A DNA stretch of 64,000 bases, from NCBI RefSeq assembly GCF_003697785.1, contig NZ_QOKZ01000012.1, positions 1 to 64,000 of the forward strand, in the 5' to 3' direction. The notes beneath the pieces were generated by a model, which saw nothing but the letters and a program-made list of their open reading frames with translations, was not told where the DNA came from and made no database searches. Both the position numbers and the translations under genes were made by a program. This stretch comes from Paracoccus alkanivorans. Its GTDB lineage: Bacteria; Pseudomonadota; Alphaproteobacteria; Rhodobacterales; Rhodobacteraceae. Below are positions 27,827 through 35,418 of this stretch, one piece after another; the stretch's first letter is position 1; every line of letters begins with the position of its first letter.

Positions 27827-30265
27827 ATGAAAAAGAAACTCGTCATCATCGGAGCAGGGATGGCCTCGGGCCGGATGCTGGAGCATCTGTTCGACGCCGC
27901 CCCCGATCTCTACGACGTCACCCTGTTCAACGAGGAGCCGCGCGGCAATTACAACCGCCTGATGCTGTCGCCGGTCCTGTCGGGCGAAAAGACCTATGAA
28001 GAGATCGTCACCCATGACGCCGACTGGTATGAAGCCCATGGCGTGACCTGCCGCTTCGGCGAGCCGGTGGTCCGGATCGACCGCGAGGCCAAGGTGGTTC
28101 GCACGAACCAGGGTTCGGCCGAATATGATGCGCTGGTCATCGCCACCGGCTCTGCGCCCTTCATCATTCCCGTGGTCGGCAAGGAACTTCCCGGCGTCGT
28201 CACCTATCGCGATCTCGAAGACACCAATGCGATGATCGAGGCCGGTGTCGCGGGCAAGGATACCGTGGTGATCGGCGGCGGGCTGCTGGGGCTGGAGGCG
28301 GCGGCAGGCATGGCCGCGCGCGGCGCCAATGTCACCGTAATCCACCTGATGGGCCACCTGATGGAACGGCAGCTCGATCCGGCGGCGGGCTACCTGCTGA
28401 GGAAGGACCTGGAGAGCCGCGGCATCAAGGTGCATTGCGAAGGTGCGACCAAGGCGATCCTCGGCCATGAGCGGGCCGAGGCGGTGCTGCTGGAAGACGG
28501 CACCGTCTACCCGGCGGACCTGGTCTGCATGGCCGTGGGCATCCGCCCCGAGACGCGCATCGCCGTGGATGCCAAGCTGGAGGTCGAGCGCGGCATCACC
28601 GTCGATGACAGCATGCGCACCACCGATCCGTCGATCTTTGCGCTTGGCGAATGCGTCGAGCATCGCCAGCAGCTTTTCGGCCTTGTCGCGCCGCTTTACG
28701 ATCAGGCCAAGGTGCTGGCGAAAACCCTGCAGGGCGAGGCCGCCGAGTTCCGCCCTGTCCAGACCGCGACCAAGCTGAAGGTCACCGGCTGCGACCTGTT
28801 CAGCGCTGGGGATTTCGCCGAGGGCGAGGGGCGCGAGGATATCGTCTTCCGCGATCCGGGGCGCGGCATCTACAAGCGGCTGGTGCTGGAGGATAACCGC
28901 ATCATCGGCATCGTCATGTATGGCGACACCGCCGACGGCAACTGGTTCTATGGTCTGCTGAAGGACGGAACCGATGTCAGCGAGATGCGCGACACGCTCA
29001 TATTCGGCCCCGCCTTCCAGGGAGGGGGTGCGCCGGACCCTATGGCGGCCGTTGCAGCCTTGCCGCCTGAGGCGGAGATCTGCGGCTGTAACGGCGTTTG
29101 CAAGGGGCAGATCGTCCAGGCGGTTCAGGGCGGCGCGGTAACGCTTGACGCCGTGCGCGCGCAGACCAAGGCCAGCGGCTCCTGCGGGACCTGCACCGGG
29201 CTGGTCGAACAGGTGATGCAATTCACGCTTGGCGACGATTTCGCGGCCTCCGCCCCCTCGGGCATGTGCGGCTGCACCGATCACAGCCACGAGGATGTGC
29301 GCCGGCTGATCAAGTCGATGGGGCTGAAATCCATTCCCGCGGTCATGCAGGAACTGGGCTGGAAAACCCCCGGCGGCTGCCATTCCTGCCGCCCGGCGCT
29401 GAATTTCTACCTGCTGGCCGAATGGCCGACCGAGTATCAGGACGACCGCCAGAGCCGCTTCGTGAACGAGCGCAACCACGCCAATATCCAGAAGGACGGC
29501 ACCTATTCCGTCGTGCCGCGCATGTGGGGCGGGGTAACGACGCCCGCCGAGCTGCGCGCCATCGCCGACGCCGCCGACAAGTATGACGTGCCGATGGTCA
29601 AGGTCACCGGCGGGCAGCGCATCGACCTCTTGGGCGTCCGCAAGGAGGATCTGCCGCATATGTGGGCCGATCTGAACAAGGCCGGGCTGGTGTCGGGCCA
29701 TGCCTATTCCAAGGGGCTGCGCACGGTGAAAACCTGCGTCGGCAAGGATTTCTGCCGTTTCGGCACGCAGGACTCGACAGGGCTCGGCATAAGGCTGGAA
29801 AAGCTGCTTTGGGGATCCTGGACCCCGCACAAGGTCAAGCTGGGCATTTCGGGCTGCCCCCGGAACTGCGCCGAGGCGACCTGCAAGGATGTCGGCGTGG
29901 TCTGCGTCGATTCCGGCTACAATATCAGCGTCGCAGGCGCGGCGGGCATGGAGGTGAAAGAGACCGAGCATCTCGCCTCGACCCCGTCCGAGGACGAGGC
30001 GGTCGAGATCATCACCGCCTTCATCCAGCTTTACCGCGAGAACGCCAAATACCTGGACCGCCCCTATAAATGGGTCGCCAAGGTCGGGCTGGACTGGGTG
30101 AAACAGCGCGTCGTCGATGACCTTGCCGGGCGGCAGGCGCTGGTCGAGCGATTCGAGCTGAGCCAATCCGTCTATCGCAAGGATCCATGGGCCGAGCATT
30201 CCACCGACCGCGAGCGCGCCAAATGGGCTCCGATGGCCGATCTTACCTTGGAGGCCGCGGAATGA
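27827..30265 (+). CDS. nirB: Assimilatory NAD(P)H nitrite reductase, large subunit
   Basis: 812 aa; reduces nitrite to ammonium. Domains in order: FAD/NAD(P)H oxidoreductase (IIGAGMASGRML at the start, VIGGGLLGLEAAAGMAARGA around 150); two BFD-like [2Fe-2S] segments (CGCNGVCKGQ about 421 with SGSCGTC; CGCTDH about 480 with GGCHSC about 516); nitrite/sulfite reductase half-domain; and the siroheme-[4Fe-4S] site TCVGKDFC (about 635) with GCPRNCAEATC (about 676). ATG 27827 has AAAGGAG at 7 bases. Equivalent to NasB of Paracoccus. Confidence 0.95.
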   Translation: MKKKLVIIGAGMASGRMLEHLFDAAPDLYDVTLFNEEPRGNYNRLMLSPVLSGEKTYEEIVTHDADWYEAHGVTCRFGEPVVRIDREAKVVRTNQGSAEYDALVIATGSAPFIIPVVGKELPGVVTYRDLEDTNAMIEAGVAGKDTVVIGGGLLGLEAAAGMAARGANVTVIHLMGHLMERQLDPAAGYLLRKDLESRGIKVHCEGATKAILGHERAEAVLLEDGTVYPADLVCMAVGIRPETRIAVDAKLEVERGITVDDSMRTTDPSIFALGECVEHRQQLFGLVAPLYDQAKVLAKTLQGEAAEFRPVQTATKLKVTGCDLFSAGDFAEGEGREDIVFRDPGRGIYKRLVLEDNRIIGIVMYGDTADGNWFYGLLKDGTDVSEMRDTLIFGPAFQGGGAPDPMAAVAALPPEAEICGCNGVCKGQIVQAVQGGAVTLDAVRAQTKASGSCGTCTGLVEQVMQFTLGDDFAASAPSGMCGCTDHSHEDVRRLIKSMGLKSIPAVMQELGWKTPGGCHSCRPALNFYLLAEWPTEYQDDRQSRFVNERNHANIQKDGTYSVVPRMWGGVTTPAELRAIADAADKYDVPMVKVTGGQRIDLLGVRKEDLPHMWADLNKAGLVSGHAYSKGLRTVKTCVGKDFCRFGTQDSTGLGIRLEKLLWGSWTPHKVKLGISGCPRNCAEATCKDVGVVCVDSGYNISVAGAAGMEVKETEHLASTPSEDEAVEIITAFIQLYRENAKYLDRPYKWVAKVGLDWVKQRVVDDLAGRQALVERFELSQSVYRKDPWAEHSTDRERAKWAPMADLTLEAAE

Positions 30266-30597
30266 GCCAATTCGTCGATATCGGAGCCTTGGAGGATATC
30301 CCCGTGCAGGGTGCCCGCCTGGTGCGGACCGCGCAGGGCTGCGTCGCGGTGTTCCGCACCGCCGATGACCGGGTCTTCGCGCTGGACGACCGCTGCCCGC
30401 ACAAGGGCGGTCCATTGTCCGAAGGCATCGTCCATGGCACCTCGGTGACCTGTCCGCTGCATAACTGGGTGTTCGACATGAATACCGGCGCCGCGCAGGG
30501 CGCGGACGAGGGGCAGGTGGGCACCTATCCCGCCCGGGTCGAGGGTGGCCGCGTGCTGCTGGATGCCAGCGCTTTGCCAAGGCGCAGCGCGGCATGA
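30262..30597 (+). CDS. nirD: Rieske-type nitrite reductase small subunit
   Basis: 111-aa Rieske [2Fe-2S] protein: CPHKGG and CPLHNW supply the two Cys and two His ligands. It pairs with NirB or passes electrons between NirB and the nitrate reductase, as described for NasG in Paracoccus. Start overlaps the nirB stop (ATGA), and its own stop overlaps the next gene the same way, giving tight stoichiometric coupling. Confidence 0.93.
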   Translation: MSQFVDIGALEDIPVQGARLVRTAQGCVAVFRTADDRVFALDDRCPHKGGPLSEGIVHGTSVTCPLHNWVFDMNTGAAQGADEGQVGTYPARVEGGRVLLDASALPRRSAA

Positions 30598-33215
30598 ATT
30601 TCCAGGCCCGACCGATCCGCACGACCTGCCCCTATTGCGGGGTGGGCTGCGGTGTGCTGGCCCGGCCGGACGGTGCGGGCGGGCTGGAGATCTCCGGCGA
30701 CCCCGAACATCCTGCCAATCGCGGCAGGCTCTGTGTCAAGGGCGCGGCGCTGGCCGAGACGCTCCGGCCCGATGGCCGGCTGCTGACCCCGCGCATCCAT
30801 GGACGGGTGGCCGATTGGGACAGCGCGCTCGACATGGTGGCACGGCGTTTCCGGGAAACCATCGCCGAACATGGCCCGGATTCGGTGGGGTTCTATGTCT
30901 CGGGGCAGTTGCTGACCGAGGATTACTATGTCGCCAACAAGCTGATGAAGGGTTTCATCGGCTCGGCCAATATCGACACGAATTCGCGGCTCTGCATGGC
31001 GTCTTCGGTGGCGGGGCATCGCCGCGCCTTCGGCTCGGACACCGTGCCGGGCCTGTATGAGGATTTCGAGGAAGCGGAACTGGTGGTGCTGGTCGGCTCG
31101 AACCTCGCATGGTGCCATCCGGTGTTGTATCAGCGCCTTGTCGCGGCACGGGAAAAAGGGCAGGGGCCGCGCGTCGTGGTGATCGACCCGCGCCGCACCG
31201 CGACCTGTGACATTGCCGATTTGCATCTGAAGATCAAACCGGGCGGAGACGCGGCGCTGTTCAATGCCCTGCTTGCGAGGATCGACCGGCAGGGCGCGGT
31301 CGATCGTGATTTCATGGCCCATGTCTCGGGGGTAGAGGATGCGATAAGGGCCGCCCGCGCCAGCGACCCGGAAATGACCGGGCTGTCACTGGGCGACATG
31401 GCGCGGTTCTTCGACATGTGGATCGGGACGGAAAAGGTCGTCACGGTCTATTCCCAGGGCATCAACCAATCCGACAGCGGCACCGACAAGGTGAACGCGA
31501 TTATCAACTGCCATCTGGCCACGGGCCGCATCGGCCGCCCCGGCATGGGGCCGTTCAGCGTCACCGGCCAGCCCAACGCCATGGGCGGGCGCGAGGTGGG
31601 CGGGCTGGCCAATATGCTGGCCTGTCACCTGGATATCGAGAACAAGGCGCATCGCGACGCCGTGCAGGATTTCTGGCAGGCGCCAAGGATGGCGCCAGGG
31701 CCGGGGCTGAAGGCGGTCGAGATGTTCCGCGCCGTCGAAGAGGGCCGGATCAGGGCGCTGTGGATCATCTGCACCAATCCGGCGGTAACCATGCCCGAGG
31801 CCGACCGCGTCGCCCGCGCCATCGAGGGCTGCGACTTCGTGGTGGTCAGCGACATGATGGAACAGACCGACACCACCCGGCTTGCGCATGTGCTGCTGCC
31901 CGCTACCGGATGGGGCGAGAAGGACGGCACCGTCACCAATTCCGAGCGCCGCATCAGCCGCCAGCGCCGCAGCCTGCCCCAAAGGGGCGAGGCGCGGGAC
32001 GATTGGCGCATATTGGCGGATGTGGGACGGCGGATGGGCTGGGAAAGCGCATTCGGCTGGAGCTCTGCCGCCGAGGTCTTTGCCGAATATGCGGCCCTGT
32101 CCGGGCTGGCCGGGGAACTTGGCAGCGATTTCGACATTTCCGCCCATGCCGGGATCACGCCCGCCGAATATGACGCGCTGGAGCCGTTTCTCTGGCCGCG
32201 ATCGGCACGCAGGCAGGGCGGCCGCTTCTTTGGCGATGGCCGTTTCCATACGCCCGACGGCAAGGCGCGGATGGTGCCCGTCACCCCCCGGGTGCCGCAG
32301 CCGCTTGCCCCGGCCTATCCGTTCCGGCTGAATACCGGGCGGGTGCGCGATCACTGGCACACCATGACCCGCACCGCCCTGTCTCCGCGCCTGAGCCGCC
32401 ATCTGGCCGAACCTTACCTGGAGCTGCATCCGCAGGACGCGGCGGAACTGGGCCTGAAACCGGCGGAACTGGCCGAGGTCAGCAGCCCGCATGGCAGGGC
32501 GATCCTGCGCGTGCTGGTGAGTGACCGGGTGGCCCCCGGCCATCCCTTTGCGCCGATGCACTGGACCGGGGAAACCGCCCCTTCAGGCCGTATCGATGCG
32601 CTGGTGCCATGGCTGACCGATCCGCTTTCGGGTCAGCCCGCCTCGAAATCCGCGCCGGTGGCGATCCGGCCCTTTGGGGCGGACTGGTTCGGCTTCGCGC
32701 TGGCGTCAAGCCCGTTCCGCCCCGATTGCGCCTATTGGGCGCGCGCGAGCCTGCCCGGCGGGATGCAGGCCGAGCTGGCCGGGGTGGAAAAACCCGGTGA
32801 CTGGGGGGAATGGGCCGCCGCGATGTTCGGCCTGAAAAGCGAGCCGCTGGTAGTTTCCGACCGTGCGCGCGGCATGCAGCGCCTCGCCTTTGTCGAGGGC
32901 GGGCGGCTGGCCGCGGCGCTGTTCGTCGCTCCCCGCCCGGTGGGTTTGTCACGCAGCCATGTCGCCGGCCTGCTGGGGGCGGAAGCGCGACCCGATCTTC
33001 TGGCCGGGCGCGCGGGTGCCGATCAGCCGGACGAGGGAGCCACGGTCTGTGCCTGTTTCGGGGTGGGGGTAAACCGCATCGCCCGCGCCATCGCCGAACA
33101 GGGGCTGGTCACGGTCGAACAGGTCGGCGCGGCCCTGCAGGCCGGCAGCAATTGCGGTTCCTGCCGCCCCGAGATCCGGGCCCTGATCGAGCGCAGCCTT
33201 ACCGAAGCGGTCTGA
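30594..33215 (+). CDS. nasC: Assimilatory nitrate reductase, molybdopterin catalytic subunit
   Basis: 873-aa cytoplasmic Mo-bisMGD enzyme. N-terminal [4Fe-4S] motif CPYCGVGC (12-19) with a later Cys in RLCVKG; Mo-domain landmarks SANIDTNSRLCMASS, NPAVTMPEADR, and GWGEKDGTVTNSERR; C-terminal dinucleotide-binding domain (RLNTGRVRDHWHTMTRT); and a terminal BFD-like [2Fe-2S] extension (CACFGVGVNRIAR about 819, NCGSCRP about 856). That extension is typical of the Nas type that draws electrons from an NADH-linked partner. Last gene of the operon. Called nasA in enterobacteria. Confidence 0.95.
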   Translation: MNFQARPIRTTCPYCGVGCGVLARPDGAGGLEISGDPEHPANRGRLCVKGAALAETLRPDGRLLTPRIHGRVADWDSALDMVARRFRETIAEHGPDSVGFYVSGQLLTEDYYVANKLMKGFIGSANIDTNSRLCMASSVAGHRRAFGSDTVPGLYEDFEEAELVVLVGSNLAWCHPVLYQRLVAAREKGQGPRVVVIDPRRTATCDIADLHLKIKPGGDAALFNALLARIDRQGAVDRDFMAHVSGVEDAIRAARASDPEMTGLSLGDMARFFDMWIGTEKVVTVYSQGINQSDSGTDKVNAIINCHLATGRIGRPGMGPFSVTGQPNAMGGREVGGLANMLACHLDIENKAHRDAVQDFWQAPRMAPGPGLKAVEMFRAVEEGRIRALWIICTNPAVTMPEADRVARAIEGCDFVVVSDMMEQTDTTRLAHVLLPATGWGEKDGTVTNSERRISRQRRSLPQRGEARDDWRILADVGRRMGWESAFGWSSAAEVFAEYAALSGLAGELGSDFDISAHAGITPAEYDALEPFLWPRSARRQGGRFFGDGRFHTPDGKARMVPVTPRVPQPLAPAYPFRLNTGRVRDHWHTMTRTALSPRLSRHLAEPYLELHPQDAAELGLKPAELAEVSSPHGRAILRVLVSDRVAPGHPFAPMHWTGETAPSGRIDALVPWLTDPLSGQPASKSAPVAIRPFGADWFGFALASSPFRPDCAYWARASLPGGMQAELAGVEKPGDWGEWAAAMFGLKSEPLVVSDRARGMQRLAFVEGGRLAAALFVAPRPVGLSRSHVAGLLGAEARPDLLAGRAGADQPDEGATVCACFGVGVNRIARAIAEQGLVTVEQVGAALQAGSNCGSCRPEIRALIERSLTEAV

Positions 33216-33312
33216 ACCGTCTGGTCCGGTTTCCGGCGGGGGCATGCAGGACATGGTGGACGCGGGCCCGAGCGCATGGCGGTCGTCGCCGGTCCTTCGG
33301 CTTTCGGGATCG

Positions 33313-33690
33313 TCAATCCCAAAGATCGGTTCCAGCATCGTCCCGGCCGGGGAAAGAGGTGGGCGCCAGCCCGGCAAGGCGCTGCACCTGCGCCCGCAGG
33401 GCCATGCCCTCCGCCGCCCTGACCGGATCGCAGATCACCCCCGGCTCGACCGTCCGGGCAAGGCGCGTCAGGAAATTCGACAACCCCTCGAGCCCCTGCC
33501 GGATCGCGTCGGCACGCTGAAGCCCGTCAAGCGCGCCCATATCCGTCACCGTCAATGCCTGGCCGATCGCCCGGTCCAGCGAGGTAATGTCATTGGCCAG
33601 CGTGGCCGCCTCTTCCGCCACGCGGTGCAGGACGATCCGCAGCGGCTCTGCCCCGGCTTCGGATGCGCGCGCTTCGTCTTCCGGCCTCAT
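33313..33690 (-). CDS. Small helical che-operon protein with a DxxxQ motif, putative CheY phosphatase (CheT-like)
   Basis: 125 aa, unrecognised by name. Predicted mostly helical. The segment LQRADAIRQGLEGLSNFL holds Asp61-x3-Gln65, the catalytic spacing of CheZ-type CheY-P phosphatases, on an amphipathic helix; small che-operon proteins such as rhizobial CheT have a similar look. Start 33690 overlaps the CheY stop (ATGA), the most distal place of the left che operon. Dephosphorylation of one of the neighbouring CheYs is an inference from motif, size and place. Confidence 0.65.
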   Translation of the reverse strand: MRPEDEARASEAGAEPLRIVLHRVAEEAATLANDITSLDRAIGQALTVTDMGALDGLQRADAIRQGLEGLSNFLTRLARTVEPGVICDPVRAAEGMALRAQVQRLAGLAPTSFPGRDDAGTDLWD

Positions 33691-34076
33691 TGCAGCTTGC
33701 CCGTCACTGTTTCGATGCATTTCAACAGGTCTTCCTTGGTGAAGGGTTTGGCGATGAAATTGTTCATGCCGGCCTTCTGCCCGCGCGTGATCATCTCGCG
33801 GTTGGCGGTGCCGGTGATCAGGATAAAGCCGATGCGCGCGGTGCTCTTGTTGCCCCGTAGCGCCTCCAGCAGTGCCAGCCCGTCCATGCCGGGCATGTTG
33901 TAATCCGAGATCACAAGATGGACCGGCGATGCGGCGAGTTTCCGGAACGCCGCCTCGCCATTCGCTTCATAGCGCACATTGGGTATCTTCATCCAGTCAA
34001 GCGCCTGTTCGATCAGGGCGCGGCTGACGGTCATGTCATCCACCACCATCACATGCAGTTGTGACTTCAGGGGCAT
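33687..34076 (-). CDS. CheY-like response regulator (left arm, distal)
   Basis: 129-aa single receiver domain. Acidic pair Asp13-Asp14 (VVDD), phosphoacceptor Asp58 in ISDYNMPGMDG, the Thr/Ser position in LITGTA, and the Lys in AKPF. RBS AAGGAG. It lies 11 bp after cheR and overlaps the 125-aa DxxxQ gene. Sequence differs from the proximal CheY (37539-37907), so the arm encodes two distinct regulators, possibly one effector and one phosphate sink. Confidence 0.92.
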   Translation of the reverse strand: MPLKSQLHVMVVDDMTVSRALIEQALDWMKIPNVRYEANGEAAFRKLAASPVHLVISDYNMPGMDGLALLEALRGNKSTARIGFILITGTANREMITRGQKAGMNNFIAKPFTKEDLLKCIETVTGKLQ

Positions 34077-34087
34077 CGTCTTCTCCT

Positions 34088-34948
34088 TCAGGACCAGGGG
34101 GGCGGTGGGGTGCTGTTGCGGCGGTAATGCGTTGCGCCGGCCAGGTCGAAACACCGGGCGGCGGGGCCGTCCAGCCGTTCGGAATGGCCGATGAACAGAT
34201 GCCCGCCGGGTGCGATCAGCCGGGCGAAGCGCAGCCAGAGCCGTTGCCGCATTCCGGCATCGAAATAGATCACCACGTTGCGGCAGAAGATCACGTCGAA
34301 CCGGCCCGAGAAGGGCCAGTCCGCATGCAGGTTCAACTCGGCAAAGCGCATGATCTGCCGCAGCCCGGCGCGTGCCGTGCAGGTTTCGCCTTCGCTCGTG
34401 AAGAACCGCAGCAGGCGCCTGGTTCCGATCGGCCGCAGATCCGCCGTCCTGTAGCGCCCGGCTTCGGCACGCGCGATCATGGCCGGGTCGATATCCGTCG
34501 CCAGAAGCCGGACATCATGCCTCGCGGCATCGGGGAATGCCTCCAGCAGCGTGATGGCGATCGAATAGGCCTCTTCGCCCGAAGAGCAGGCCGCCGACCA
34601 CAGCCGCATCCGCCCCCCCGCCTTCGCGGATGCGATCAGTTTCGGCAGAACCTTGGCGGCAAGCTCTTCGAAGTGATGCCCCTCGCGGAAGAAGGCGGTG
34701 ACATTGGTGGTGATCGCAGACAGAAGATGACGGCGTTCCTCGGTTCCCCCGGCCCCGGCAAGCCGGTCGCAATAGGCCCCGTAATCGGACAGGCGAAGCG
34801 CGCGGAGCCGCCGGCTCAGCCGTGCCGCCAGAAGGCCCCGCTTGGCCGGTGTCAGCACGATCCCGCTGTCGTGATGAACGATCCGCGCCAGCTTGTCGAA
34901 CTGATCGTCGGACAACTGCGGATCGCCTATGGGTTCCATCACGGTCAC
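34088..34948 (-). CDS. cheR: Chemoreceptor glutamate methyltransferase
   Basis: 286 aa. N-terminal helical domain (LSDDQFDKLARIVHHDSGI) then the SAM-binding domain with AACSSGEEAYSIAI and NVVIYFD. Methylates receptor glutamates. Start overlaps the cheW stop (ATGA). The C-terminus LDGPAARCFDLAGATHYRRN is typical. Unlike the right-arm CheR it keeps the standard SSGEE-YS motif. Confidence 0.94.
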   Translation of the reverse strand: MTVMEPIGDPQLSDDQFDKLARIVHHDSGIVLTPAKRGLLAARLSRRLRALRLSDYGAYCDRLAGAGGTEERRHLLSAITTNVTAFFREGHHFEELAAKVLPKLIASAKAGGRMRLWSAACSSGEEAYSIAITLLEAFPDAARHDVRLLATDIDPAMIARAEAGRYRTADLRPIGTRRLLRFFTSEGETCTARAGLRQIMRFAELNLHADWPFSGRFDVIFCRNVVIYFDAGMRQRLWLRFARLIAPGGHLFIGHSERLDGPAARCFDLAGATHYRRNSTPPPPWS

Positions 34949-35415
34949 GCCGCGCCCCCTTGCGGGGTAGGCAGCAGCTGGGCAAGATCGATCTTTCGCA
35001 GGATGCGACCATCCTCGAAGGTGATCATGCCGATGATGAACTCCCGCGCCGGATCCGAGGCGATGTCCGGCACTGCCTGCATATGCTCGTCATTGACGGT
35101 CACGATATCCGAGACCAGATCGGCGAGCAGGCCGACGATACGCCCCTCGTGCATGGCGATGATCACCACGTGGCGCTGCGACGGTTCGGTCGCTCCAAAG
35201 CCAAGCCGCGCCGACAGATCGACCACCGTCACCACCGAGCCGCGCAGGTTGATCACGCCCTTGACGTAATGCGGTGCATGCGGCAGCACCGTGGTTGGAG
35301 ACCAGCCGCGTATCTCGCGGACAAGGCCGATATCGATGCAGAAATCCTGCTCGGCCAGCTTGAAGGCGACGACGTCGCTTTTTCCGACGGAATTCGGGGA
35401 CATTGACTGGAGCAT
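34945..35415 (-). CDS. cheW: Chemotaxis coupling protein CheW (left arm)
   Basis: 156-aa SH3-like scaffold linking receptors to CheA. Typical core: FKLAEQDFCIDIGLVREIRG, YVKGVINLRGSVVTVVDL, and late GMITFEDGRILRKIDL. The start may be 35415 or the ATG four codons in (35403). It lies between cheA (3 bp away) and cheR (overlap). Confidence 0.94.
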   Translation of the reverse strand: MLQSMSPNSVGKSDVVAFKLAEQDFCIDIGLVREIRGWSPTTVLPHAPHYVKGVINLRGSVVTVVDLSARLGFGATEPSQRHVVIIAMHEGRIVGLLADLVSDIVTVNDEHMQAVPDIASDPAREFIIGMITFEDGRILRKIDLAQLLPTPQGGAA

Positions 35416-35418
35416 CTC

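Noticed and set aside
27719..30622. 967-codon minus-strand open frame opposite nirB
   Set aside because: Antisense shadow of the nirB/nirD genes in high-GC DNA; residue composition is Arg/His/Gly-rich with no motif, whereas the plus strand has complete enzyme motifs.
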